Assembly: GCF_024666525.1 (NCBI RefSeq)
Contig: NZ_CP088294.1
Span: 806,001 to 870,000, forward strand
DNA from: Pseudomonas sp. J452
GTDB lineage: Bacteria; Pseudomonadota; Gammaproteobacteria; Pseudomonadales; Pseudomonadaceae
Length of the DNA stretch: 64,000 bases
Direction of reading: 5' to 3'
Within the stretch, counting starts at the first letter, position 1. Each line of letters starts with the position of its first letter. Of this stretch, positions 9,279 to 18,934 are shown piece after piece. The notes beneath the pieces were generated by a model. The model ran no database searches. It was not told the origin of the DNA and was given only the letters and a program-made list of their open reading frames with translations. The position numbers and the translations under genes were made by a program.

Positions 9279-9998
9279 TCAGTCTATACGCTGGAACTTG
9301 AGATCCCAGACACCATGACCGAGGCGTTCGCCACGGCGTTCGAACTTGGTCACCGGGCGCTCGCTCGGGCGCTCCACGCAGTGCCCATCGGCCGCCAGGT
9401 TGCGGTAGCCGGGAGCCACGTTCATTACTTCGAGCATGTGCTCGGCATACTGCTCCCAATCAGTCGCCATGTGCAGCACGCCACCGATCTTCAGTTTCTG
9501 CCGCACCAGTTCGGCGAAAGCCGGCTGGACGATGCGGCGCTTGTGATGACGCGATTTGTGCCAAGGGTCTGGAAAGAACAGTAGCAGGCGATCGAGGCTG
9601 GCATCGGCTACGCAATCGCGCAGCACTTCCAAAGCATCGCAGCTGTACACGCGAATGTTGCTCAGATTCTGCGTGAGCATGCCGTTGAGCAGCGCGCCAA
9701 CGCCCGGCTTGTGCACTTCCACGCCGATGAAGTCCTGCTCCGGCGCGGCAGCGGCCATCTCCAGGGTGGCATGGCCCATGCCGAAGCCGATTTCGAAGGT
9801 GCGCGGCGCGCTGCGGTCGAATACCTGGTCGAAATCGCGCAGGCCATCTTCCAGTTGCAGGCCGAATTTCGGCCAGCCCAGATCGAGGCCACGTTGCTGG
9901 CCTTCGGTCATGCGCCCGGAGCGCATGACGAAACTCTTGATCGCGCGGTGCGGGCGCTCGGCAGCGCCGTCTTCGACCGGCTCGACTACTTCACTCAT
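9279..9998 (-). CDS. trmB: tRNA (guanine-N7-)-methyltransferase
   Basis: TrmB methylates G46 of tRNA using S-adenosylmethionine. The 239-residue length is normal. The SAM-binding motif [10 protein letters not shown] (about residue 70) and the signature [15 protein letters not shown] (about 140-155) are intact, as is the C-terminal [17 protein letters not shown] segment. It lies just downstream of thiG on the same strand with a 27-base gap, so the two are probably co-transcribed. The 9125-9278 interval holds no gene. Confidence 0.96.
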   Translation of the reverse strand: MSEVVEPVEDGAAERPHRAIKSFVMRSGRMTEGQQRGLDLGWPKFGLQLEDGLRDFDQVFDRSAPRTFEIGFGMGHATLEMAAAAPEQDFIGVEVHKPGVGALLNGMLTQNLSNIRVYSCDALEVLRDCVADASLDRLLLFFPDPWHKSRHHKRRIVQPAFAELVRQKLKIGGVLHMATDWEQYAEHMLEVMNVAPGYRNLAADGHCVERPSERPVTKFERRGERLGHGVWDLKFQRID

Positions 9999-10025
9999 GG
10001 GGTTCTCTTAGCCTGTTTAGGGGGC

Positions 10026-10817
10026 TTACTTGATCAGGCCATCCAGCGGCGACGACGCGCTGGCATACAGTTTCTTCGGCATGCGCCCGGCCAGGTAGGC
10101 CATGCGCCCGGCGATGATCGCGTGCTTCATCGCCTCGCCCATCAGGATCGGGTTCTGCGCGTGGGCGATGGCGCTGTTCATCAGCACCGCCTCGCAACCC
10201 AGTTCCATGGCGATGGTGGCGTCGGAAGCGGTGCCCACACCGGCATCCACCAGCACCGGCACCTTGGCCTCTTCGAGGATGATGCGCAGGTTGTAGGGAT
10301 TGCAGATGCCCAGACCGGTGCCGATCAGGCCGGCCAGCGGCATCACCGCGATGCAGCCCATGTCGGCCAGCTGGCGGGCAATGATCGGGTCGTCACTGGT
10401 GTACACCATTACGTCGAAACCTTCCTTGACCAGAACTTCGGCAGCCTTGAGGGTTTCGATCACATTGGGGAACAGGGTCTTCTGGTCGGCCAGCACTTCC
10501 AACTTGACCAGCTTGTGGCCGTCGAGCAGTTCGCGGGCCAGACGACAGGTGCGTACCGCCTCAACGGCGTCATAGCAGCCGGCGGTGTTGGGCAGAATGG
10601 TGTACTTGTCCGGCGAGATCACATCGAGCAGGTTCGGATCGCCGGGGTTCTGCCCGATATTGGTCCGGCGCACGGCCACGGTGACGATCTCGGCACCCGA
10701 CGCCTCGATGGCCAGACGGGTTTCTTCGAGGTCCTTGTACTTGCCGGTGCCCACCAGCAGGCGCGACGCATAGGTGCGCCCGGCCAGGGTGAAGGGTTTG
10801 TCGATGATGGCGCTCAT
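10026..10817 (-). CDS. thiG: Thiazole synthase ThiG
   Basis: ThiG makes the thiazole phosphate moiety of thiamine from 1-deoxy-D-xylulose-5-phosphate, dehydroglycine and ThiS-thiocarboxylate. The 263-residue protein has the TIM-barrel sequence with the Schiff-base Lys in [16 protein letters not shown], the phosphate-binding [13 protein letters not shown] segment, and the ending [17 protein letters not shown]. thiS lies immediately upstream (20-base gap), giving a thiS-thiG-trmB operon order. No TPP riboswitch is recognisable upstream of thiS. Confidence 0.97.
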   Translation of the reverse strand: MSAIIDKPFTLAGRTYASRLLVGTGKYKDLEETRLAIEASGAEIVTVAVRRTNIGQNPGDPNLLDVISPDKYTILPNTAGCYDAVEAVRTCRLARELLDGHKLVKLEVLADQKTLFPNVIETLKAAEVLVKEGFDVMVYTSDDPIIARQLADMGCIAVMPLAGLIGTGLGICNPYNLRIILEEAKVPVLVDAGVGTASDATIAMELGCEAVLMNSAIAHAQNPILMGEAMKHAIIAGRMAYLAGRMPKKLYASASSPLDGLIK

Positions 10818-10837
10818 GGCAACTCCTCGCGGGCGGA

Positions 10838-11038
10838 CTAGCCGCCGCCGATGGCGTGGACAACTTCCAGCTGGTCGCCGTCGCGCAGAACCGTGGTGGC
10901 GTGCTGGCTGCGCGGCACGATATCCAGATTGAGCTCGACCGCCACCCGCTTGCCGAGCGCATCCAGGCGTACGAGCAGGTCTGCGACGGTAACGCCGTCC
11001 GGCAGCTCGAAGGGTTCGCCGTTCAGTTGGATGTGCAT
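10838..11038 (-). CDS. thiS: Sulfur carrier protein ThiS
   Basis: A 66-residue ubiquitin-fold sulfur carrier that is thiocarboxylated at its C-terminal glycine and donates sulfur to ThiG. The sequence [15 protein letters not shown] ... VVHAIGGG ends in the required Gly-Gly. I chose the ATG at 11038 because it gives the standard family length; the same frame is open further upstream but reads as non-family sequence. The first gene of the thiS-thiG-trmB run. Confidence 0.95.
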   Translation of the reverse strand: MHIQLNGEPFELPDGVTVADLLVRLDALGKRVAVELNLDIVPRSQHATTVLRDGDQLEVVHAIGGG

Positions 11039-11133
11039 GGCTGGGCAGTCAGAACATGAAAGGGTCGGCATTCTAGCCCGATCACGGGCAGCGACCAAGG
11101 TATATGGCCACCATTCATCTGCATGATAGTGGC

Positions 11134-11165
11134 CCTGAGTCGTAACTGTTCCAGCGCGACTCAGG
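11134..11165. other. Inverted repeat at the 3' end of the DUF423 gene
   Basis: CCTGAGTCG (11134-11142) and CGACTCAGG (11157-11165) form a perfect 9-bp stem over a 14-base loop that covers the DUF423 stop codon. There is no T tract, so it is at best a weak or Rho-assisted terminator, or an RNA-stabilising stem, ahead of thiS. Confidence 0.45.
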
Positions 11166-11532
11166 CCGCGCGCCAGGCCGCCAGCCCCAGACATAGCCAG
11201 CCGCCGAGAAAGGCCAACCCGCCCAGCGGCGTGATCATGCCGAGCTTGCCGATGCCGCTGAGGGTCAAGGCATACAGGCTGCCGGAGAACAGCAGGATGC
11301 CCAGGGCGAACAGGCTGCCTGCCGCCGTCAGCAGGCGGCCCGGTAGATGCGCGGCGAGCAAGGCCACGCCGAACAGTGCCAGGGCATGCACCAGTTGGTA
11401 GTGCACGCCGGTCTGGAACACCGCGAGGTACTCGGCACTCAAGCGCGCCTTGAGCCCGTGGGCGGCAAAAGCGCCCAGGCCAACCCCGGTGAAACCGGCG
11501 AAGGCCGCCAGCAACAGAAAGATGCGAAGCAT
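11161..11532 (-). CDS. DUF423 family inner-membrane protein
   Basis: A 123-residue protein with four predicted membrane helices, of the YgdD/DUF423 family, whose function is unknown. The family hallmark GAFAAHGLK near the N-terminus and [11 protein letters not shown] in the second helix are present. It is divergent from mtgA (70-base gap) and upstream of thiS on the same strand. Confidence 0.9.
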   Translation of the reverse strand: MLRIFLLLAAFAGFTGVGLGAFAAHGLKARLSAEYLAVFQTGVHYQLVHALALFGVALLAAHLPGRLLTAAGSLFALGILLFSGSLYALTLSGIGKLGMITPLGGLAFLGGWLCLGLAAWRAA

Positions 11533-11564
11533 GAATCACTCCCGGACAGAGCCAATGTGGCCGC

Positions 11565-11570
11565 TATAAT
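11565..11570 (+). promoter_or_regulatory. Probable -10 box for mtgA
   Basis: A perfect TATAAT lies 33 bases before the mtgA start in the short divergent gap. No clear -35 box is seen at the standard distance, so the assignment is tentative. Confidence 0.4.
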
Positions 11571-11602
11571 GGCCTGCCCCCAGCCTTCGGCCAAGCCAGC
11601 TC

Positions 11603-12340
11603 ATGCTCCGTCGCCTATTTCGTCGCCTGTCCAAACTGCTGCTGTGGTTCGTCGTTGGCTCGGCGCTGCTGGTGCTCGCCCTGCGCTGGATCGACCCGCC
11701 GGGCACGGCATTGATGGTCGAACGCAAGATCGAGTCCTGGCTGGATGGCAAACCCATCGACCTGCAGCGCAGCTGGCGGGCCTGGCAGGAGCTGCCGGAC
11801 GACCTGAAGATCGCGGTGATCGCTGCCGAAGACCAGAAGTTCGCCGAGCACTGGGGCTTCGACCTCGCAGCCATTCAGCAAGCCATGGCGCACAACGGCA
11901 AAGGTGGCAATCTGCGCGGCGCCAGCACCATCAGCCAGCAGGTGGCGAAGAACCTGTTCCTCTGGTCCGGCCGCAGCTGGCCACGCAAAGCGCTGGAAGC
12001 CTGGTTCACCGGCCTGATCGAGCTGTTCTGGCCGAAACAGCGAATTCTCGAGGTGTACCTCAATAGCGTCGAGTGGGGCGACGGCGTGTTCGGCGCGGAA
12101 GCCGCGGCGCGCCACCACTTCGGCGTCGGCGCGCCCTACCTGTCGCGCCAGCAGGCCAGCCTGCTGGCCGCCGTACTGCCCAACCCGCGCGCCTGGAACC
12201 CCCGTCGACCCGGGCCGCATGTCAGCCGCCGGGCCAACTGGATCCGCAAGCAGAGCTACCAGCTGGGCGGCAGCCACTACCTCAACCAGATCGTCCGACC
12301 ACTGCCGGATTGGTGGCCACAGTGGTTGCCGCGCCCCTGA
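11603..12340 (+). CDS. mtgA: Monofunctional peptidoglycan glycosyltransferase MtgA
   Basis: MtgA polymerises lipid II into glycan strands at the inner membrane. The 245-residue protein has an N-terminal membrane helix (LLLWFVVGSALLVLALRWI) and then a GT51 domain with the catalytic-Glu motif AAEDQKFAEHWGFD and GASTISQQVAKNLFLW. It has no transpeptidase domain, which separates it from class A penicillin-binding proteins. Its 3' end overlaps the convergent lysoplasmalogenase gene by about 59 bases. Confidence 0.96.
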   Translation: MLRRLFRRLSKLLLWFVVGSALLVLALRWIDPPGTALMVERKIESWLDGKPIDLQRSWRAWQELPDDLKIAVIAAEDQKFAEHWGFDLAAIQQAMAHNGKGGNLRGASTISQQVAKNLFLWSGRSWPRKALEAWFTGLIELFWPKQRILEVYLNSVEWGDGVFGAEAAARHHFGVGAPYLSRQQASLLAAVLPNPRAWNPRRPGPHVSRRANWIRKQSYQLGGSHYLNQIVRPLPDWWPQWLPRP

Positions 12341-12967
12341 GCCGCAGCAGACCCCAGGCGATCAGGGCCTGGCCGGTGAAGTAACAGCTGACGATCACTG
12401 CCACCGCATAGGGGAACGGCTGGATGAACTTGTTCACCCCGATCAGCGAATCGGCGATGACGAACAGCATGGCGCCCAGCCACAGCGGCCCCGGCCGTTC
12501 CTCGACCCGCGCCGCACTCAATGCCATGGCCAGCAGGCAAGCGAAGTAGAAAGCTACCGGAATCTGCAGCGCGCCAGTTCCGGGCAGCATCCACAGGGTC
12601 ATGCCGATCGCATAGGCAATCACCGGCAGGCTCCACAACCAACGCCAAGAGCGCCCGCGCCCCAGCAGCAGAAAGCCGCCGACGAAAACCACTTGGTTGA
12701 CCAAGAAGGCCAGCAGCGCCTGGATAAACAGGCCATCCCGGTTGCCGTAATCGAGAAAAAGTCGCCCAGCGCGGCCGCCACGAAACCCGACCCCAGCCAG
12801 CGCCCGGCAGCACCCGGATGAGCCCGCCAGACCAGCCAGGCGAACAACAGCATCGGCAGCGGCTTGAGCAGCCAGCTCAACGGGTAGGGTTGCAACGGGA
12901 TCAGGGCGATGTACAGATAGCCGAGCAGCAGGGCGAGGAAATACGGCCAGCGAGAAGCGATGGGCAT
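12282..12967 (-). pseudogene. YhhN-family lysoplasmalogenase, apparent frameshift
   Basis: The YhhN (TMEM86) family are polytopic membrane proteins; eukaryotic and some bacterial members hydrolyse lysoplasmalogen. The N-terminal half (MPIASRWPYFLALLLGYLYI to AAALGDFF) and C-terminal half (FLVNQVVFVGGFLLLGRG to ATTVATNP) are both family-like but in different frames. The switch is at a five-T run near 12758: restoring one base gives GDFFLDYGNRDGLFIQALLA and a normal protein of about 228 residues. It may be a real lesion or a homopolymer sequencing error. It is convergent with mtgA. Confidence 0.8.
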
Positions 12968-13076
12968 GTCAGGCTCCGGTTTTTGTTATCTGCCGCGATC
13001 CTGCACCGCCCCGCCCGCCATCTCCAATCGCGACGCGCCAATCACCCCTGCCGCAGGCGTCAGAAAACCCAGGCAG

Positions 13077-13103
13077 AAAAAAGCCGCACCTGAGTGCGGC
13101 TTT
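13077..13103 (-). terminator. Rho-independent terminator of rpoH
   Basis: The stem GCCGCAC-CTGA-GTGCGGC, with A and T runs on its flanks, lies about 43 bases after the rpoH stop. On the minus strand it ends in a run of T. Confidence 0.85.
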
Positions 13104-13145
13104 GCGAGCTTTATTAGAACGTGCTCACGAGTTCGTGGACAGGTT

Positions 13146-14000
<855 letters not shown>

Positions 14001-14047
14001 GAAAAACCTCCAACTTTCAAAGCGGCCAGCAGTTTAGCACTGCGACC

Positions 14048-14074
14048 TACGACTGCAAGGGCCTGGAAAAGTTC
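14048..14074 (-). promoter_or_regulatory. Candidate extracytoplasmic-sigma (AlgU/RpoE-type) promoter of rpoH
   Basis: On the minus strand GAACTT (14069-14074) is followed after 16 bases by TCGTA (14048-14052), close to the AlgU/RpoE pattern GAACTT-N16-TCTGA. The -35 match is exact and the -10 is partial. An envelope-stress promoter for rpoH is known in E. coli and reported in P. aeruginosa. An ordinary sigma-70 start downstream is also possible. Confidence 0.5.
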
Positions 14075-14112
14075 CCTTACAGTCTTAAAATTACAATAAA
14101 AACAATGAGTTA

Positions 14113-15120
14113 CTATCTTGGCGCGAGCTCGCTCAGGTGTCGAGCGACGGCCAGCCAGGCGCCAATATAGCCCAACAGCACCGCGCCGAGCAGCAGCGAT
14201 AGCGCGTCATCGGTCGGCACCCCGGCCAGGGCGAAGTCGCTGCCATACAGGCCGGCCAGGCGCACCACCGCGGCATTCAGCCAGTCCAGACCGAAGGCCA
14301 GCACGGCCCAGGCCAGCAGGCCGGCGCCAACGCCATACAGCGCGCCCATATAGAGGAAGGGCCGGCGCACATAGCCATCGGTGCCACCGACCAGCTTGAT
14401 CACCTCGATCTCGCTGCGGCGGTTCTCGATATGCAGACGAATGGTATTGCCGATCACCAGCAGCAGGGCCAGCACCAGCAGCAAGGTCAGGCCGAAGACG
14501 AAGTGCTCGCCGAGCTTGAGGATCGCCGACAGGCGCTCGACCCACAGCAGGTCGAGCTGCGCCTGCTCCACTCCGGGCATTTCCGAGAGGTTCTGGCGTA
14601 GCGCTTCCAGGGTCGGCTTGTCGACTTCCTTGGGCGTCACCACCACCACGCCGGGCAGCGGATTGTCCGGCAGCTCGCGCAGGGCCTCGCCGAGGCCGGA
14701 CTGCTGCTGGAAGTCGGCCAGGGCCTGTTCGCGGCTGATCCACTCGGCACTGGCCACATCGCCCATGCCGGCGATCTCGTCGCGCAGCTGCTGGCCGGCG
14801 GCATCGCTGGTTTCCAGCTTGAGGTACAGGGAAATCTGCGCGGCACGCTGCCAGGAGCCGCCGAGGCGCTCGACGTTGTCCAGCAACAGCGACAGGCCCA
14901 TCGGCAGGGACAGGGCGATGGCCATCACCAGGCAAGTGAAGAAGCTGCCGATCGGCTGGCGGGCCAGACGGCGCAGGCTGTCGAGCAGGCTGCTGCGGTG
15001 GCTTTCCAACCAGGCGTGCAGCAGGGTTGCGAAATCCGGGCCGTGATCGACCGGTTTGTCGGCCTTGGCCTTGACCGCGCCGACCCGTTCTGCGGCCTTG
15101 GGGTTGCGTTGTTCGCTCAT
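14113..15120 (-). CDS. ftsX: Cell division protein FtsX
   Basis: FtsX is the membrane subunit of the FtsEX complex, which activates peptidoglycan hydrolases at the septum. The 335-residue protein has the expected layout: a long cytoplasmic N-terminus (about 50 residues), helix 1 (GSFFTCLVMAIALSLPMGLS), a large periplasmic loop carrying the EnvC-type partner site, and three C-terminal helices, the last LLLGAVLLGYIGAWLAVA. The start overlaps the ftsE stop by one base, so expression is coupled. Confidence 0.96.
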   Translation of the reverse strand: MSEQRNPKAAERVGAVKAKADKPVDHGPDFATLLHAWLESHRSSLLDSLRRLARQPIGSFFTCLVMAIALSLPMGLSLLLDNVERLGGSWQRAAQISLYLKLETSDAAGQQLRDEIAGMGDVASAEWISREQALADFQQQSGLGEALRELPDNPLPGVVVVTPKEVDKPTLEALRQNLSEMPGVEQAQLDLLWVERLSAILKLGEHFVFGLTLLLVLALLLVIGNTIRLHIENRRSEIEVIKLVGGTDGYVRRPFLYMGALYGVGAGLLAWAVLAFGLDWLNAAVVRLAGLYGSDFALAGVPTDDALSLLLGAVLLGYIGAWLAVARHLSELAPR

Positions 15121-15788
15121 CAGCTGGCCTCTCCGTCGCCGATCAGGCGGCCGCGTTGCAGGGTCAGCATGCGGTGGCGCATGCGCGCGATCAGCGACAG
15201 GTCGTGGCTGGCGATCAGCACCGTGGTGCCCAGGCGGTTGATGTCTTCGAACACGCCCATGATCTCAGCCGCCAGGCGCGGGTCGAGGTTACCGGTGGGT
15301 TCGTCCGCCAGCAGCAGGGCCGGGCGATGCACTACGGCGCGGGCGATGCCGACGCGCTGCTGCTGACCGGTGGACAGGTCGGCCGGCGACTGCTCGGCCT
15401 TGTCGCTCAGGCTGACGCGCTCCAGTGCCGCACCGACGCGCTTGCTGATTTCTTCCTTGGACAGGCCGAGGATCTGCAGCGGCAGGGCGACGTTGTTGAA
15501 TACGCTGCGGTCGAACAGCAGCTGGTGGTTCTGGAACACCACACCGATCTGCCGACGCAGAAAGGGGATCTGCGCATTGGTGATGGTCGACAAGTCCTGT
15601 CCGGCCAGCAGCAGCTTGCCAGTAGTTGGCCGCTCCATCGCCAGCAGCAGGCGCAGCAGGGTCGACTTGCCGGCGCCGGAGTGGCCGGTAACGAAGAGGA
15701 ACTCGCCCCGGCGCACGCGGAAACTCAGTTCGTGCAACCCGACATGGCCATTGGGATACCGCTTGCCGACCTGCTCAAAGCGAATCAT
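15120..15788 (-). CDS. ftsE: Cell division ATP-binding protein FtsE
   Basis: FtsE is the ABC-type ATPase of FtsEX. All motifs are intact in 222 residues: Walker A GHSGAGKSTLL, signature LSTGQQQRVGIAR, Walker B LLLADEPTGNLD, and the switch His in IASHDLSL. It overlaps ftsY upstream by four bases and ftsX downstream by one. Confidence 0.97.
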   Translation of the reverse strand: MIRFEQVGKRYPNGHVGLHELSFRVRRGEFLFVTGHSGAGKSTLLRLLLAMERPTTGKLLLAGQDLSTITNAQIPFLRRQIGVVFQNHQLLFDRSVFNNVALPLQILGLSKEEISKRVGAALERVSLSDKAEQSPADLSTGQQQRVGIARAVVHRPALLLADEPTGNLDPRLAAEIMGVFEDINRLGTTVLIASHDLSLIARMRHRMLTLQRGRLIGDGEAS

Positions 15789-17428
15789 GCGCGCTCCTTC
15801 TCCGCAAACAGGGCCTGGACGAAGTCCTGCGCGACGAAGGTGCGCAGGTCGTCGATGCCTTCACCGACGCCGATATAGCGGATCGGCAGGCCGAACTGCT
15901 TGGCCAGGGCGAAGATCACCCCGCCCTTGGCGGTGCCGTCCAGCTTGGTCAGGGCCAGGCCGGTGAGCGGCACAGTCTGATGGAACTGCTTGGTCTGGTT
16001 GATGGCGTTCTGCCCGGTGCCGGCGTCCAGCACCAGCAGCACTTCGTGCGGCGCCGTGTCGTCCAGCTTGCCGATCACCCGACCTACCTTCTTCAGCTCT
16101 TCCATCAGATTGTCTTTGGTGTGCAGGCGCCCGGCAGTGTCGGCGATCAGCACGTCGATGCCACGGGCCTTGGCCGCCTGCACCGCGTCGAAGATCACCG
16201 AGGCGGAGTCGGCGCCAGTGTGCTGGGCGATCACCGCGATCTGGTTACGCTCGCCCCACACCTGCAGCTGCTCGACCGCAGCGGCGCGGAAGGTGTCGCC
16301 GGCGGCGAGCATGACCTTCTTGCCCTCACCCTGCAGCTTCTTGGCCAGTTTGCCGATGGTGGTGGTCTTGCCGACGCCATTCACGCCGACCACCAGGATC
16401 ACGTAGGGCTGCTTGCTGCTGTCGACCAGCAGCGGCTTCTCCACCGGCGCCAGCAGGCCGGCCAGCTCTTCCTGCAGCGCCTTGTACAGCGCATCGCTGT
16501 CAGCCAGTTCCTTGCGTGCTACGCGCTTGGTCAGGCTCTGCACGATGGCGGTGGTCGCTTCGACGCCGACATCGGCCATCAGCAGGCGGGTTTCCAGCTC
16601 GTCGAGCAGGTCGTCGTCGATCGCCTTCTTGCCGAGGAACAGGCTGGCCATGCCCTCGCCGAGGCTGGCGCTGGTCTTCGACAGACCTTCCTTGAGCCGG
16701 GCGAACCAGCCGCCCTGGTTGTCACCGGGTTTGTTCTGTTCCAGCTGCGGCGCCGGCTCGGGCTCGACCGGCAGAACGACTTCAGCCACCGGTTCATGCA
16801 CCGCATGGGTGACTTCGGCGCCGGCATTGATACGGAAGCGGGAGAAGGCCGGTTTGGCTGGTTCGCCGGGGGCCGGTGCAGCGGCGGCGGCGGCGGCGGC
16901 GACGGCGACGGCGACGGCGACTGGCGTGGAGACTGGTGCAACAGGCGCTGCAGTAGCAACACTCGGCTCAGACACAATACTGGCCGGCACTTCGGTAACC
17001 GGCGCGGGGACAGCTTCGACAGGCGCAGGCGCTGCAACGGGCTCAAACCGGGGAATGACGGACGGCAGTTCGACAGGAGCCACTGGCGGCACAGCGGCGA
17101 CTTCCACCGCTACCGGTGCGGCAACAGGCTCGACGAGCGGCGCGGCCACCGGCGACTCGACGGCAGCGACGGCAACCGGCGCTGCAGTGGCCTCGGCCGG
17201 CACCGGCGGAGCGACAGGCTCGACGACAGGCGCAGTCGCTGCATTCGTCACGTCGACGGGCACAGCAGGCGCCGTAGTCTCCGGCGTAGTTGCACTGGGC
17301 GCCGCCGGCGTCAGTTCATCCTGCGGCTTCTTGCGCAGCCAGCCGAACAGTGATTTCTTTTCCCCGGCCTCGGCCGGAGCCTTGCCAGCCGGGGCTGGCG
17401 ACTGCTTGTCGTCGTTGGAACCAAACAT
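15785..17428 (-). CDS. ftsY: Signal recognition particle receptor FtsY
   Basis: FtsY is the SRP receptor GTPase that delivers nascent membrane proteins to the translocon. The ATG at 17428 ([15 protein letters not shown]) is chosen because the upstream extension of the frame is not family sequence. The C-terminal NG domain (about 300 residues) has G1 [23 protein letters not shown], and [10 protein letters not shown]. The N-terminal region is about 200 residues of Val/Ala/Pro-rich, low-complexity sequence, including a codon-repeat tract around 16880-16921. It is the first gene of ftsY-ftsE-ftsX and is divergent from the M16 peptidase genes. Confidence 0.96.
   Translation of the reverse strand: MFGSNDDKQSPAPAGKAPAEAGEKKSLFGWLRKKPQDELTPAAPSATTPETTAPAVPVDVTNAATAPVVEPVAPPVPAEATAAPVAVAAVESPVAAPLVEPVAAPVAVEVAAVPPVAPVELPSVIPRFEPVAAPAPVEAVPAPVTEVPASIVSEPSVATAAPVAPVSTPVAVAVAVAAAAAAAAPAPGEPAKPAFSRFRINAGAEVTHAVHEPVAEVVLPVEPEPAPQLEQNKPGDNQGGWFARLKEGLSKTSASLGEGMASLFLGKKAIDDDLLDELETRLLMADVGVEATTAIVQSLTKRVARKELADSDALYKALQEELAGLLAPVEKPLLVDSSKQPYVILVVGVNGVGKTTTIGKLAKKLQGEGKKVMLAAGDTFRAAAVEQLQVWGERNQIAVIAQHTGADSASVIFDAVQAAKARGIDVLIADTAGRLHTKDNLMEELKKVGRVIGKLDDTAPHEVLLVLDAGTGQNAINQTKQFHQTVPLTGLALTKLDGTAKGGVIFALAKQFGLPIRYIGVGEGIDDLRTFVAQDFVQALFAEKERA
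16880..16921. repeat. In-frame triplet/hexamer microsatellite in ftsY
   Basis: About seven GCG triplets run into GACGGC repeats, encoding alternating Ala-Val and then poly-Ala in the disordered N-terminal region of FtsY. Units are multiples of three, so slippage would change linker length without breaking the frame. Confidence 0.75.
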
Positions 17429-17566
17429 GGGTCGTTTGTATCTCAAATGAGCCGCGCAACAGGCTGCAACAGCCGCTGCGCCGCCCCGGAAAAGGATGGG
17501 GTATCCTAGCACCTCTTCGCCCGCCGGCGGTACGACCGCCCGGGCTGTCTGACAGGTCCCAAATCA

Positions 17567-18934
17567 ATGAATCGACTCGCCCGCCGCTGCGCCGGCCTGC
17601 TATTGACAGTCTTGTGCGCGCCACTGGCCCTGCACGCCGCCGAAAGCCAGCCGACCCACGAATTCAAACTGGCCAACGGCCTCAAGGTCATCGTCCGCGA
17701 GGATCACCGCGCCCCCGTGGTGGTCTCCCAGCTCTGGTACAAGGTCGGCTCCAGCTACGAAACGCCCGGCCAGACCGGCCTGTCACACGCCCTCGAACAC
17801 ATGATGTTCAAGGGCAGCCGCAAGCTCGACCCCGGCGAGGCCTCGCGCATCCTGCGTGAGCTCGGCGCCGAGGAAAACGCCTTCACCAGTGACGACTACA
17901 CCGCCTACTACCAGGTGCTGTCGCGTGATCGCCTGGCCGTGGCCTTCGAGCTGGAGGCCGACCGCCTGGCCAGCCTCAAGCTGCCGGCCGACGAGTTCGC
18001 CCGCGAGATCGAGGTGATCAAGGAAGAGCGCCGCCTGCGCACCGACGACAAACCCAGCGCCCTCGCCTACGAGCGTTTCAAGGCCATGGCCTACCCCGCC
18101 AGCGGCTACCACACGCCGACCATCGGCTGGATGGCCGACCTCGAACGCATGAGCGTCGAGGAGCTGCGCGCCTGGTACCAGGCCTGGTACGTGCCGAATA
18201 ACGCCACCCTGGTGGTGGTCGGCGATGTCGGCAAGGACGAGGTGCAACAGCTGGCCGAACACTACTTCGGCGCCATCCCCCAGCGCCCCGTGCCGGCGGC
18301 CAAGGCCCCGCGCGAGCTGGCCGAGCCCGGCGAACGCCGCATCAAGCTGCACGTAAAAACCCAGCTGCCGAGCCTGCTCTACGCGTTCAACGTGCCCGGC
18401 CTGGCCACCGCCAAGGACGTGCGCGAAGTGCACGCCCTGCGCCTGATCAGCGCCCTGCTCGACGGCGGCTACAGCGGCCGCCTGCCGACCCGCCTGGAGC
18501 GCGGCGAGGAGCTGGTCTCCGGCGCGTCGTCCTGGTACGACGCCTTCGCCCGTGGCGACAGCCTGTTCATCCTCAGCGCCACCCCCAACGTGCAGAAGAG
18601 CAAGACCCTGGAGCAGGTGGAAGCCGGCCTGTGGCGCCAGCTCGATGACCTCAAGCACAACCCGCCGAGCGCCGAGGAACTGCAGCGGGTACGCGCCCAG
18701 GTGATCGCCGGACTGGTCTACGAGCGCGACTCGATCACCAGCCAGGCCACCACCATCGGCGAACTGGAAACCGTCGGCCTGTCCTGGAGCCTGATGGACC
18801 AGGATCTTGCCGCCCTGGAAGCGGTGACCGCCGCCGACATCCAGAAGGCCGCGCAAACCTACTTCACCCGCAGCCGCCTGAGCGTGGCCCATGTACTGCC
18901 CGAGCAAGCCGCCATTGAAGGAGCCCAGCCATGA
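17567..18934 (+). CDS. M16 family zinc metallopeptidase (catalytic subunit)
   Basis: A 455-residue pitrilysin-family peptidase with a signal peptide (cleavage near LHA-AE, residue 24), so periplasmic. The inverted zinc motif HxxEH is present as HALEHMMFKG at about residue 76, with the downstream Glu expected near EELRTD-type sequence (VIKEERRLRTDD). The next gene encodes a second M16 protein without the zinc motif, overlapping by four bases. Together they resemble a processing-peptidase alpha/beta pair. The substrate is not known. Confidence 0.92.
   Translation: MNRLARRCAGLLLTVLCAPLALHAAESQPTHEFKLANGLKVIVREDHRAPVVVSQLWYKVGSSYETPGQTGLSHALEHMMFKGSRKLDPGEASRILRELGAEENAFTSDDYTAYYQVLSRDRLAVAFELEADRLASLKLPADEFAREIEVIKEERRLRTDDKPSALAYERFKAMAYPASGYHTPTIGWMADLERMSVEELRAWYQAWYVPNNATLVVVGDVGKDEVQQLAEHYFGAIPQRPVPAAKAPRELAEPGERRIKLHVKTQLPSLLYAFNVPGLATAKDVREVHALRLISALLDGGYSGRLPTRLERGEELVSGASSWYDAFARGDSLFILSATPNVQKSKTLEQVEAGLWRQLDDLKHNPPSAEELQRVRAQVIAGLVYERDSITSQATTIGELETVGLSWSLMDQDLAALEAVTAADIQKAAQTYFTRSRLSVAHVLPEQAAIEGAQP

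Noticed and set aside
11039..11160. Possible TPP riboswitch before thiS
   Set aside because: No thi-box elements are seen; only a simple inverted repeat at the end of the DUF423 gene.
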